Assembly: GCA_963763115.1 (NCBI GenBank)
Contig: CAVXNM010000078.1
Coordinates: 1 to 64,000, forward strand
Length of the DNA stretch: 64,000 bases
From: CAVQCA01 sp963763115
GTDB lineage: Bacteria; Pseudomonadota; Gammaproteobacteria; UBA9214
Reading direction: 5' to 3'
A program made the translations under genes and the position numbers. Under the pieces are notes generated by a model. That model searched no databases and had not been told where the DNA came from. It saw only the letters and a program-made list of their open reading frames with translations. Shown here in pieces: positions 19,268-26,767 of this stretch. Position 1 is the stretch's first letter, and the number at the start of each line of letters is the position of its first letter.

Positions 19268-20225
19268 ATGGAGCATAATAAATCAAGCACAATACCAAAC
19301 CAAATCCGTACCGAATGATCTGGAATTTACTCATCCTGCTTCCGCGTCAGCCTCCGTACTGCAAAACCGGCACACAGCGGAACTTCAACTGGACCCTTAC
19401 CCCTACATAATTATCAGGAACGCCCTGCCAGATTCACTCTGTGACCACCTCATCGCAAGCTACCCCCCACTCGAACTACTTGGCGCCGATCCCGCAAGAA
19501 ACAACGTTCGCTGGAGCTTCCCGGCCAGCGAGATCAGGAAAACCGATACCATCTCCGACGAATGGAAAGAGGTGATCAACTATCACGTGTCGCGGCAATT
19601 CTACGATGAAGTCATCGATCTGTTCGGTGATGCGATTACTACCCTCTACCCCGGCCTGTTTCCCGACCGCGAGAGTCTGGTGAGGCTAGGGATCAGCAAC
19701 CGGGGAGCAGATGACATCAGCACCGGTGACATCCGACTGGACGCCCAGATCTCCGGCAATACCCCGGTAAGCAAGGCCAGGTCCGTCAAGCCCAATCATA
19801 TCGATTCACACCGAAAACTCTTTTCCGGTCTGCTATACCTGAGGCGTGACGAGGATGACTCGACAGGGGGCGATCTGGAGATCCGGCGCTTGAAGTCGTG
19901 CTACACAGAAAAAACCCGGGCGAACAGTTACGATGGCGTCTACGTGGATAACCGGCACACAGAACTCGTTAACACAGTACGATATAAAAAAAATGTCCTC
20001 GTGCTCTTCATCAACTCGCTGGAATCCCTGCATGGGGTGACACCACGACAGCCGACACCGCACCAGCGGATATTCATGAACCTGGTGGGAGAGATAAGCA
20101 CACCGCTGTTCGAGGTGCCGCGAACCTTTAGCACCCGCCTCAAGAAATTGCGCCGCGTGGTAAATAAGCGGGCCGTAAGGCTCATGGGCGGCGAGTACAG
20201 CGACCCATACGTGGAATCCTACTAG
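19268..20225 (+). CDS. 2-oxoglutarate/Fe(II) oxygenase-like protein, start region disrupted
   Basis: The frame is open from 19263 to the stop at 20225. It includes an N-terminal block LDPYPYIIIRNALPDSL (about 19396-19440), typical of this oxygenase family, then the iron ligands in NHIDSHRKL (H-x-D) and a distal histidine in LESLHGVTPRQP. The problem is the start: no ATG, GTG or TTG occurs in this frame before GTG 19572, which would remove the N-terminal block. ATG 19268 opens a different frame (MEHNKSSTIPNQIRTE) that stops at about 19318, just where the good frame begins NDLEF. A one-base frameshift near 19310 would join them. Either the gene is damaged, or the base call is wrong, or a rare start codon is used. 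Confidence 0.6.
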
Positions 20226-20407
20226 TCGCTTCCTGTTACCTTACTATCGACATTACCCTGCATTCCCGGTTGCTGTGTATACCTGGCTAGCCGGTTCGTC
20301 AGGCGCCCATCGCACCCTGATAGCCTGTAACGTCCCTCCGGTTATGTCACATGCCGCCCTGGACTGACTTCAGAATAATGAGAACTGACCATTGGAATCG
20401 GTTTCCA

Positions 20408-20436
20408 TTGAGGGAAAGATGGTACCTGCCTATAAT
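20408..20436 (+). promoter_or_regulatory. Sigma-70-type promoter for the GT-A-like gene
   Basis: TTGAGG at 20408-20413 and a perfect TATAAT at 20431-20436 are separated by 17 bp. The coding start follows 38 bp after the -10 box. The inverted motif GGAATCGGTTTCC lies just upstream and overlaps the -35 side, so it could be an operator. Confidence 0.6.
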
Positions 20437-20474
20437 CAGGCGCATATAAACGGCTTCACCGAGGCACTCCCGCC

Positions 20475-21416
20475 ATGAAGGATCATTGTGTTTTCATCCA
20501 GACCAACCACAAGCAGATCGTGGGTGCGCTGGTGGCCGAGCACGCGCTGCGGCGCAACTCCCGGCACAACGACGACTTCGATGTGCACATCATGCACACC
20601 CGGGACTATCCGTTTTTCGCCGCCCGCGAGGGCCAGCTCTATCTGCGCGACGGCGTCAGGCGCCCCTGGCTGAATGACGACCTGCAGTCCTTCACGCCGA
20701 CGCGCTTCCTTCCGCCCGAACTGATGGGCTACCAAGGCCGGGCCGTGGTCATCGACCCGGACATCTTCGCCATCGCCGACATCTGGGAATTACTGACACG
20801 GGACATGATGGGCAAGGCCATCCTGTGCCGTCGCCGCGCCGGACCCAAGGGCATCGTCGACCGCTGTCTCGCGAGCAGCGTCATGCTGCTCGAGTGTGCA
20901 AAGCTCAGCCACTGGAAGGTGGAAATGGCCTTCAACGAGATGTTCGAGTTCAAGCGCGACTACCAGCCCTGGATCTGCCTGCGCCTGGAGGATCGCGACA
21001 CCATCGGGCTGTTCGAAGAGGAATGGAACGACTTCGACCGGCTCACGCCCAACACCAAGATGCTGCACGTCACCCGCCGGCGCACCCAGCCATGGAAAGC
21101 CGGTCTTCCCATCGACTGGCGCCCGGCGGAGCGCTTCCGCCTGTTCCCGCCGGTGGCCTGGCTGATGCGGGCGCGCCGCCACCTGTTCGGAGAATACGGC
21201 CTGCTTGGCAATTACAAGGAACACCCGGACCTGAACCAGACGCATCTGTTCTTCGGTCTGCTGAAGGAATGCCTCGACCAGGGCATCGTAACCGAGGCGA
21301 TGCTGCGCGAGGAAATGCGCCGGAACCACGTGCGCCACGACGCCTTCGATCTGCTCGCGCGCACCCCCGACCTGGCGCCGCCGGGCCAGCCGCCGCTCAA
21401 GCTCTCGGCGGCCTGA
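20475..21416 (+). CDS. GT-A-like glycosyltransferase, first of a tandem pair
   Basis: A 313-residue cytoplasmic protein beginning MKDHCVFIQTNHKQIVGALV. The segment AVVIDPDIFAIADIW (about residues 92-106) looks like the D-x-D metal/nucleotide-sugar strand of GT-A enzymes, and LNDDLQSFTPTRF precedes it. I do not recognise a named family with certainty. The closest comparison by eye is the GT8-like group that begins with a counting strand and has D-x-D at about residue 100. The protein is about three-quarters identical by eye to the next gene, so they are a recent tandem duplication. A good promoter lies directly upstream. Confidence 0.75.
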   Translation: MKDHCVFIQTNHKQIVGALVAEHALRRNSRHNDDFDVHIMHTRDYPFFAAREGQLYLRDGVRRPWLNDDLQSFTPTRFLPPELMGYQGRAVVIDPDIFAIADIWELLTRDMMGKAILCRRRAGPKGIVDRCLASSVMLLECAKLSHWKVEMAFNEMFEFKRDYQPWICLRLEDRDTIGLFEEEWNDFDRLTPNTKMLHVTRRRTQPWKAGLPIDWRPAERFRLFPPVAWLMRARRHLFGEYGLLGNYKEHPDLNQTHLFFGLLKECLDQGIVTEAMLREEMRRNHVRHDAFDLLARTPDLAPPGQPPLKLSAA

Positions 21417-21420
21417 TTTC

Positions 21421-21451
21421 CACCCGCACGCTCATGCTTGACGGGTGTTTT
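21421..21451 (+). terminator. Possible intrinsic terminator
   Basis: CACCCG at 21421-21426 pairs with CGGGTG at 21442-21447, and TTTT follows. The loop is long (15 nt), so the hairpin is only moderately convincing. It lies just after the stop of the first GT-A-like gene. Confidence 0.4.
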
Positions 21452-21468
21452 GCCTGAATGATGTTCCA

Positions 21469-21604
21469 ATGGCCACGGAATCCACGGAAAACACTGAAAA
21501 ATAATAGCAAATAATTCAACAGGCTCTTGATTCATTCCTGGCAGCACGGTGTCACTGAATAAAATTATTCGATTATTGAATATTTCAGTGGATTCCATGG
21601 CCAT
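21469..21604. repeat. Full 136-bp dispersed element with terminal inverted repeats
   Basis: Begins ATGGCCACGGAATCCACGGA and ends TCAGTGGATTCCATGGCCAT. The ends are inverted repeats of about 24 bp, and the interior is AT-rich without an ORF. It is in the gap between the two tandem GT-A-like genes and is a second full copy of the family at 4295-4450. The rest of the gap (21605-21757) has no gene. Confidence 0.7.
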
Positions 21605-21757
21605 TTTTCGTCGCAAAATCGCCGACGCCGGAATCAGAACCCGGTGCCGTCATATTCCTTCGGTATCGGGACGACGCCTTTTTGACCGGGATCATGTACT
21701 GGCCGCCCGAAGGCCGTTAGGATTTTCGGTTTCACCTGCCCCGCGAGGAAGCCGCCC

Positions 21758-22705
21758 ATGGACCACGCCGTCTTTATCCAGACCAACCACAAGCAGATCA
21801 CCGGCGCCATCGTCGCCGAATACGCCCTGCGGCGTTACTCAAGCCACAACGACAAATTCGACGTTCACATCGTCGACACCAGGGATTACTACTGGTTCAA
21901 GAGCCACGAGGGCAACCTCTACCTGCGCGACGGCGTCAAGCGCGTCTGGTTGAACGACGACCTGCAGTCGTTCACACCGACACGGTTCATGCCGCCCGAA
22001 CTGATGGAGTACCAGGGGCGCGCGGTGGTCATCGATCCGGATATCTTCGCCGCCAGCGATGTGTGGGACCTGCTCTCCCGCGACATGATGGGCAAGGCCA
22101 TCCTGTGCCGTCCACGCTCCAAAATGAAGGGGATCGTGGACCATTGCCTGGCGACCAGCGTCATGCTGCTCGACTGCGCAAAGCTCAGCCACTGGAAGGT
22201 GCAGGAAGCTTTCGAGGAAATGTTCGAGTTCCGGCGCGACTACATGGCGTGGGTCTGCCTGCGTCTGGAGGACCGCGACACCATCGGACTGTTCGAAAAT
22301 GAGTGGAACGATCTCGACAAGTTCACCACGGCAACCCGGATGCTGCACACCACCCGGCGCAAGACCCAGCCCTGGAAGACCGGGCTGCCGGTCGACTGGC
22401 GCCCGGCCGAGCATTTCCGGCGCTTCCCGCCGCTCGGCTGGCTGATGCGCGCGCGCCGCCAGCTGTTCGGCGAATACGCGTTTCTGGGTCAGTACAAGGA
22501 GCACCCGGACCCGAACCAGGAGCGCTTCTTCTTCGGTCTGCTGAAGGAATGCGTGGCCAAGGGCATCGTCACCAAGGAGTTCCTGCGCGAGCAGATGCGC
22601 CAGAACCACGTGCGCCACGATGCCTTCGAGGTGCTGGAACGCACCCCCGACCTGCCGCCGGCGCCGCAGCACCCCCTGTCGCAGGCGGTCGGAAAAGCGG
22701 CGTAG
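21758..22705 (+). CDS. GT-A-like glycosyltransferase, second of a tandem pair
   Basis: A 315-residue paralogue of the preceding gene with the same order of blocks: VFIQTNHKQITGAIVAEYAL, LNDDLQSFTPTRF and AVVIDPDIFAASDVW, with the aspartates conserved. Differences are concentrated in the region after the first 40 residues (DTRDYYWFKS instead of HTRDYPFFAA) and the C-terminus, which may reflect altered donor or acceptor choice. A GAGGAAG ribosome site precedes ATG 21758. The stop is followed after 7 bp by the perfect palindrome at 22713. Confidence 0.75.
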   Translation: MDHAVFIQTNHKQITGAIVAEYALRRYSSHNDKFDVHIVDTRDYYWFKSHEGNLYLRDGVKRVWLNDDLQSFTPTRFMPPELMEYQGRAVVIDPDIFAASDVWDLLSRDMMGKAILCRPRSKMKGIVDHCLATSVMLLDCAKLSHWKVQEAFEEMFEFRRDYMAWVCLRLEDRDTIGLFENEWNDLDKFTTATRMLHTTRRKTQPWKTGLPVDWRPAEHFRRFPPLGWLMRARRQLFGEYAFLGQYKEHPDPNQERFFFGLLKECVAKGIVTKEFLREQMRQNHVRHDAFEVLERTPDLPPAPQHPLSQAVGKAA

Positions 22706-22712
22706 GGAAATA

Positions 22713-22771
22713 GGAAATAGGGGACAGACCCCGTTTTCTCTGCGAGAAAACGGGGTCTGTCCCCTATTTCC
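22713..22771. repeat. Perfect palindrome, 28-bp arms, REP-like
   Basis: The left arm (22713-22740) contains GGGGACAGACCCCGTTTTC. The right arm (22744-22771) is its exact reverse complement, with a 3-nt TGC loop. It sits between two convergent genes and includes the stop codon of the ELM1-like gene (22764-22766), whose last codons are inside the repeat. The GGGGACAGACC(C)CG motif is seen in repeats associated with Y1-type REP transposases in beta- and gammaproteobacteria, but no such transposase is in this window. It can also work as a bidirectional terminator. Confidence 0.85.
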
Positions 22772-23885
22772 TGGCGGCGAAGAGGGCACGCACCCGCGCG
22801 GCGGCGCGCACGATGTCCGATTCCTGTTGCGTTCCGCCGCCCCGCCACTCCTGCCCGACCCAGACGGCGCGGCCGCTCGCGACCAGGCGCTCCTGGATGC
22901 GGGAGACATCGCGACGCATGCGACGCGGCGCCAGCGCCATGGCGAGGTGGTAGCTCAGCGGCTTGTAGCGCAGATTGTGCCGGTGGCGCCACCACGGGCG
23001 GCAGCCGGGCGAGGCGCCGTCGCCGCCGGCAGGGCAATCTGACAGATCGAAGATATACAGCGGCTTGCCGGTGGCGCTCGCCTCGGCCAGCATCGACATG
23101 CTCTCGCCGGTGACCACCAGCCGGTCGGCCAGGGCCAGGTAGGCGTGGTAGGGATTCTCCTCGGCCGGATCACCCCAGCGAAACACCGAGAGCGGCGCCT
23201 CGAGGGTTGCCAGAAAGGCCGCAAAGGCGCTCTCCGGCGTGCGCGCGCTGTTGGTGACCAGCACCGACCCGCCCTCGTTGCGCACGCGGGCGTTCAGCCA
23301 GCGGGCGAGACGGATGGCCTTGTCGGCGCTAAACACAAACGGCCCGCTGTCGCCGCCCAGCATCACCGACCAGTAAGGCTGCGTCAGGTGCGCAAACCGG
23401 TCGCTCCAGCGCAATGCGACCTCATCCAGGCCGGCTGGCGTGATCCGGTGCAGCGGCAGATCGATCGGCAGGATGTTCGGACGCTCCGGCAGGAAATACT
23501 GGGGAGTCACGACGATCAGATCGAAGCAATCGAGCGGCGCCCATGGACGTCCAACATGCACCAGCCGGGTGTGCCCGTCGGCCTGGCGTCGTATCCAGCG
23601 CGCCACCGGCTCGTTGCGCCGTCCCGCGGTGATCACCAGGTCGGGCCACGGCGGGTCCAGCGGGCTGGAACCCGCCCGGTCGATGCCGGCCAGCGTCACG
23701 CCGAGCAGCCGGTTGCTCAGCAGTTCCCAGGGTTGATAGGCGAAGCGCTTGAGTTCGAACGGCCAGCGCAACGCCTCGGCCAGCGCCACCACCTGGGTGT
23801 TGTCGCCCGCCTTGTGGCCGGTCAACAGCCACACCCGCGGCTGGCGGGGTATCGGCGGGGTATCCGCAACAGCGGAATCATTCAT
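22764..23885 (-). CDS. ELM1-like (mitochondrial fission ELM1 family) protein, first copy
   Basis: A 373-residue protein of the ELM1 family (a GT-B-like fold found in bacteria and plants). VWLLTGHKAGDNTQVVALAE at the start gives the conserved G-x-K-x-G-x-N/D loop. PDLVITAGRRNEPVARWIRR and a SVMLGGDSGPFVFS strand-turn are further family blocks. In bacterial surface-glycan loci this family is linked to polysaccharide synthesis, but its reaction is unclear. The C-terminal residues (LFAARK) and the stop lie within the perfect palindrome. It is the nearer member of a tandem pair; the second is at 24037. Confidence 0.8.
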   Translation of the reverse strand: MNDSAVADTPPIPRQPRVWLLTGHKAGDNTQVVALAEALRWPFELKRFAYQPWELLSNRLLGVTLAGIDRAGSSPLDPPWPDLVITAGRRNEPVARWIRRQADGHTRLVHVGRPWAPLDCFDLIVVTPQYFLPERPNILPIDLPLHRITPAGLDEVALRWSDRFAHLTQPYWSVMLGGDSGPFVFSADKAIRLARWLNARVRNEGGSVLVTNSARTPESAFAAFLATLEAPLSVFRWGDPAEENPYHAYLALADRLVVTGESMSMLAEASATGKPLYIFDLSDCPAGGDGASPGCRPWWRHRHNLRYKPLSYHLAMALAPRRMRRDVSRIQERLVASGRAVWVGQEWRGGGTQQESDIVRAAARVRALFAARK

Positions 23886-23926
23886 GAATAGAGCTCTTTA
23901 CCTGGTGTTCAGCGCTAACAGCATTA

Positions 23927-24022
23927 TTCACCGCAGAGAACGCAAAGGACGCAAAGGACGCAAAGAAATTCTATAGTGAAAACAAGTAAATGACTTTGCG
24001 TTCATTGCGCCTTTGCGGTGAG
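23927..24022. repeat. Inverted repeat of the CACCGCAGAG/CGCAAAGGACGCAAAG type
   Basis: The left end TTCACCGCAGAGAACGCAAA is followed by GGACGCAAAG repeats. The right end (ACTTTGCG to CTTTGCGGTGAG) is its imperfect reverse complement, then TTTTTT follows. It lies between the two ELM1-like genes. Closely similar repeats are widespread in bacterial genomes. It could also terminate transcription of the upstream minus-strand gene. Confidence 0.65.
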
Positions 24023-24036
24023 TTTTTTGTATGGAT

Positions 24037-25179
24037 CTAGGAATTGCTCTGCGCGCTCCGCGTCTCTGCAGAGAATTCGGAAGCCACAGGGTCAGCCGAA
24101 CCGTCAAACAACGCCCGCACCCGTACCAGTGCGCGTTCGAGATCACGCAAGGGCGGGGGCACCCCATCGGGAAATGTCTCTCCCAGCCAGACGGCATGCC
24201 CGCGCTCGATCAGGCGCCGGTGCACCAGCCCGATGTCGCGGCTCAACCGGTTCGGACCCCAGCGCATCAACCAACGATACAGGGTCCCCGACAGTCGGAA
24301 ATCGTGTTCCCGGTCTCCTGTCAGGCCGGAAGTTTTTATCGGACGGTCCGCGTCGAACATATAGACCGGTTTGCCGGTCGCGCAGGCCTCCGTCAGCATG
24401 GAGATGCTGTCCGCCGTGACGATAATGGCGTCGGCCAGCGCCAGGTAGCCGAAGTAGGGGTTGTGGTCATCGTCGCAGCGCCAGCGGTAAAAGTGCACCG
24501 GCGCCTCGATGCCCGCGGACAAGGACTCGACCGCCGCCGGCGCCGTGCGGGCACTGGTGGTCACCAGCAGAGAGCCGCCCTGCGCCCCGGCCATGGCGCT
24601 GGCCTGGCGCGCCAGTCGCGCGGCTGCCTTGCGTCCGAACGTCGTGGGTCCGCTGTCGCCCCCGGTGATCACGGCGATGCGGGGTCGCGGCAGCGTCGCG
24701 AGCCGCGACTCCCAGTGGCGCGCCTCGGCCTGCAGCCGCGCAACGGTCACACGATGCAGGGTGAGGTTATTGTGCAGCACGTTATCGCGCTCGGGCAGGC
24801 GGTACTGTGGCGTGGTGATCACCAGGTCGAACTGCTCCAGCCGCGCCCAGGGACGCCCGATGTGCACGATGCGCGTGCGTCCGGCAGACTGCTGGCGTAT
24901 CCAGCGGCAGGCCGGTTCGTTGCGCATGCCGGCCGTGATCACCAGGTCGGGCCAGGGCGGACTGAGCGGACTGGACCGGTCCATCCGGAAGCCCCTCAAG
25001 CTGCTGCTGCGGAACAAGCTGATACGGGCGGCCGAGGGCCGGTAGTCGAGCTCCTTGACCTCGAAGGTCCAGCCCAGCGCCTCGGCGAGCGCCAGTACCT
25101 GGGCGCGTTCCCCCGCGCGATAGCCGGTCACCACCCAGACCCGTGGCGGTGCATAGGTCGATTCGGCATTATCTGGCAT
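24037..25179 (-). CDS. ELM1-like protein, second copy
   Basis: A 380-residue paralogue of the gene at 22764. It has VWVVTGYRAGERAQVLALAE, PDLVITAGMRNEPACRWIRQ and AVITGGDSGPTTFGRKAA in the same order. It is clearly related to its neighbour but more diverged than the GT-A-like pair, so this duplication is older. It is divergent from the acyl-carrier-protein gene, with 149 bp between. The protein has no signal peptide or membrane helix, so it works in the cytoplasm, consistent with a glycosyltransferase-like role. Confidence 0.78.
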   Translation of the reverse strand: MPDNAESTYAPPRVWVVTGYRAGERAQVLALAEALGWTFEVKELDYRPSAARISLFRSSSLRGFRMDRSSPLSPPWPDLVITAGMRNEPACRWIRQQSAGRTRIVHIGRPWARLEQFDLVITTPQYRLPERDNVLHNNLTLHRVTVARLQAEARHWESRLATLPRPRIAVITGGDSGPTTFGRKAAARLARQASAMAGAQGGSLLVTTSARTAPAAVESLSAGIEAPVHFYRWRCDDDHNPYFGYLALADAIIVTADSISMLTEACATGKPVYMFDADRPIKTSGLTGDREHDFRLSGTLYRWLMRWGPNRLSRDIGLVHRRLIERGHAVWLGETFPDGVPPPLRDLERALVRVRALFDGSADPVASEFSAETRSAQSNS

Positions 25180-25328
25180 TCGGTTGATAGACTCTCCCCC
25201 CCGGAGTCAGGCATGGCAGAGCCGCCTGAGTACAAGTACAATCTACGCCTTGCATAACCTGGCGGCCCGGCCAGGGATGCGCGAACCGCCCTGACTGGCC
25301 TTCAAATATACCGGATTCGAACTGCTCA

Positions 25329-25571
25329 ATGCCCGATTACAACGAATTCATTACCCGCATCTTCAGAATCCTGCAACCCTTCCTGAAACCGGGACAGGCG
25401 CTGAGTGAGGACAGCGAGCTGGTGGGCGAACTCGGCCTGACCTCGCTGCAGGTAATGATGATGGTCGAGCAGATCGAGGACGATTTCGATATCACCGTAC
25501 CCCTCAACATCCTCCCGGATATCCGCACCATACGCGATCTCGCCGTGCAGCTGGAGAAGCTGCTGGCCTGA
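25329..25571 (+). CDS. Acyl carrier protein, dedicated to the SPT-like gene
   Basis: An 80-residue acidic helical protein. The phosphopantetheine site is GLTSLQ with Ser39; the usual aspartate before serine is threonine. The helix II sequence QVMMMVEQIEDDFDITVP is typical of ACPs. It ends 4 bp before the serine palmitoyltransferase-like gene. Bacterial sphingolipid loci in Caulobacter and related species carry a dedicated ACP beside spt, so this ACP probably delivers the fatty acyl chain for condensation with serine. The phosphopantetheinyl transferase at 28170 could load it. Confidence 0.9.
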   Translation: MPDYNEFITRIFRILQPFLKPGQALSEDSELVGELGLTSLQVMMMVEQIEDDFDITVPLNILPDIRTIRDLAVQLEKLLA

Positions 25572-25575
25572 CCCC

Positions 25576-26766
25576 ATGAGCCTGTTCGACAAGTTCCAGC
25601 CGATCATCGATGTCCGCGCCGAGCTGCAGGGCCTCGGCATCATGCCATTCGGCGCCGTCACCGAGAGAATCCTCTCGTCCACGGAAGGCATCGTCAACGG
25701 CCACCAGGTCATCCTGGCCGGGACCAACAACTACCTGGGCCTGACCTTCGACCCGGAATGCATCGCGGCCGCAAAAACCGCCATCGAGGAACAGGGCACC
25801 GGCACCACGGGTTCGCGCATGGCCAACGGTACCTTCGCCGAGCACGTCCTGCTGGAGCAGGAGCTGGCGGCCTTCTTCAACCGCCGCCACGCCATCGTCT
25901 TTACCACTGGCTACGCCGCCACCAGCGGCATGTGCGCCACGCTGGCCGGCCCGGGCGACATGATCGTGCTCGACGCCGACAGCCACGCCAGCATCTATGA
26001 CGGGGTGCGCCTGAGCGGCGCCGATATTGTGCGCTTCCGTCACAACGACCCGGCCGATCTGGAGAAGCGCCTGCGCCGTCTCGGCGAGCGCCTGTCAAAC
26101 ACACTGATCATCGTCGAGGGCATCTACAGCATGCTCGGCGACCGCGCGCCGCTGCGGGAGATCGCGGAGCTCAAACGCCGCTATGGCGGCATGCTGCTGG
26201 TGGACGAGGCCCATTCCATGGGCATGCTGGGCAATCACGGCCGCGGCGTAGCGGAACAGGACGGCGTGGAGGACGACGTCGACTTCATCGTCGGCACCTT
26301 CAGCAAGAGCCTGGGCGCGATCGGCGGGTATTGCGTGAGCAATCATCCGGAACTGGACGCGGTGCGTTTCGCCACCCGTTCCTACATCTTCACCGCCTCG
26401 CCCTCGCCCTCGGTCATCGCCTCGACCCGCACGGCGCTGCGCCTCCTGCAGCAGCGCCCGCAGCTGCGCAAGCAGCTGTGGGGGAACGCCCGGCACCTGT
26501 ATGAAGGACTCAAGGCGATCGGCTTCCGCGTCAGCCCGGAAGTGAGCCCGGTGGTCGCCGTCACCGTCGAGGACCGCAGCCAGTCCATCCAGTGGTGGAA
26601 CCGGCTGCTGGTATCCGGCATCTACGTCAACCTGGTCATGCCGCCCGCCTCGCCCGGCGACTACAGCCTGCTGCGCTGCAGTGTGAGCGCGGCACACACG
26701 AGCGGGCAAATCGACCGCATTCTCACCGCCTTCGCCTCCTTGCGCGATTCCGCCACGCCCGGCTAA
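25576..26766 (+). CDS. Alpha-oxoamine synthase, serine palmitoyltransferase-like
   Basis: A 396-residue PLP enzyme of the alpha-oxoamine synthase group (KBL, BioF, HemA, SPT). LVDEAHSMGMLG is the aspartate/histidine PLP site, and Lys244 in GTFSKSLGAIGG forms the Schiff base. GTNNYLGLTFDPECI, NGTFAEHVLLEQELAAFF and LDADSHASIYDG fit bacterial serine palmitoyltransferase much better than BioF or KBL as I remember those sequences. The reaction would be L-serine plus acyl-ACP giving 3-ketosphinganine. Its position between a dedicated ACP and MurA supports lipid synthesis. The alternative is another oxoamine product. It overlaps nothing and starts MSLFDKFQPII. Confidence 0.85.
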   Translation: MSLFDKFQPIIDVRAELQGLGIMPFGAVTERILSSTEGIVNGHQVILAGTNNYLGLTFDPECIAAAKTAIEEQGTGTTGSRMANGTFAEHVLLEQELAAFFNRRHAIVFTTGYAATSGMCATLAGPGDMIVLDADSHASIYDGVRLSGADIVRFRHNDPADLEKRLRRLGERLSNTLIIVEGIYSMLGDRAPLREIAELKRRYGGMLLVDEAHSMGMLGNHGRGVAEQDGVEDDVDFIVGTFSKSLGAIGGYCVSNHPELDAVRFATRSYIFTASPSPSVIASTRTALRLLQQRPQLRKQLWGNARHLYEGLKAIGFRVSPEVSPVVAVTVEDRSQSIQWWNRLLVSGIYVNLVMPPASPGDYSLLRCSVSAAHTSGQIDRILTAFASLRDSATPG

Positions 26767-26767
26767 G

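Noticed and set aside
23927..24022. A CRISPR array
   Set aside because: The GGACGCAAAG units are immediately adjacent, without unique spacers, and form an inverted repeat.
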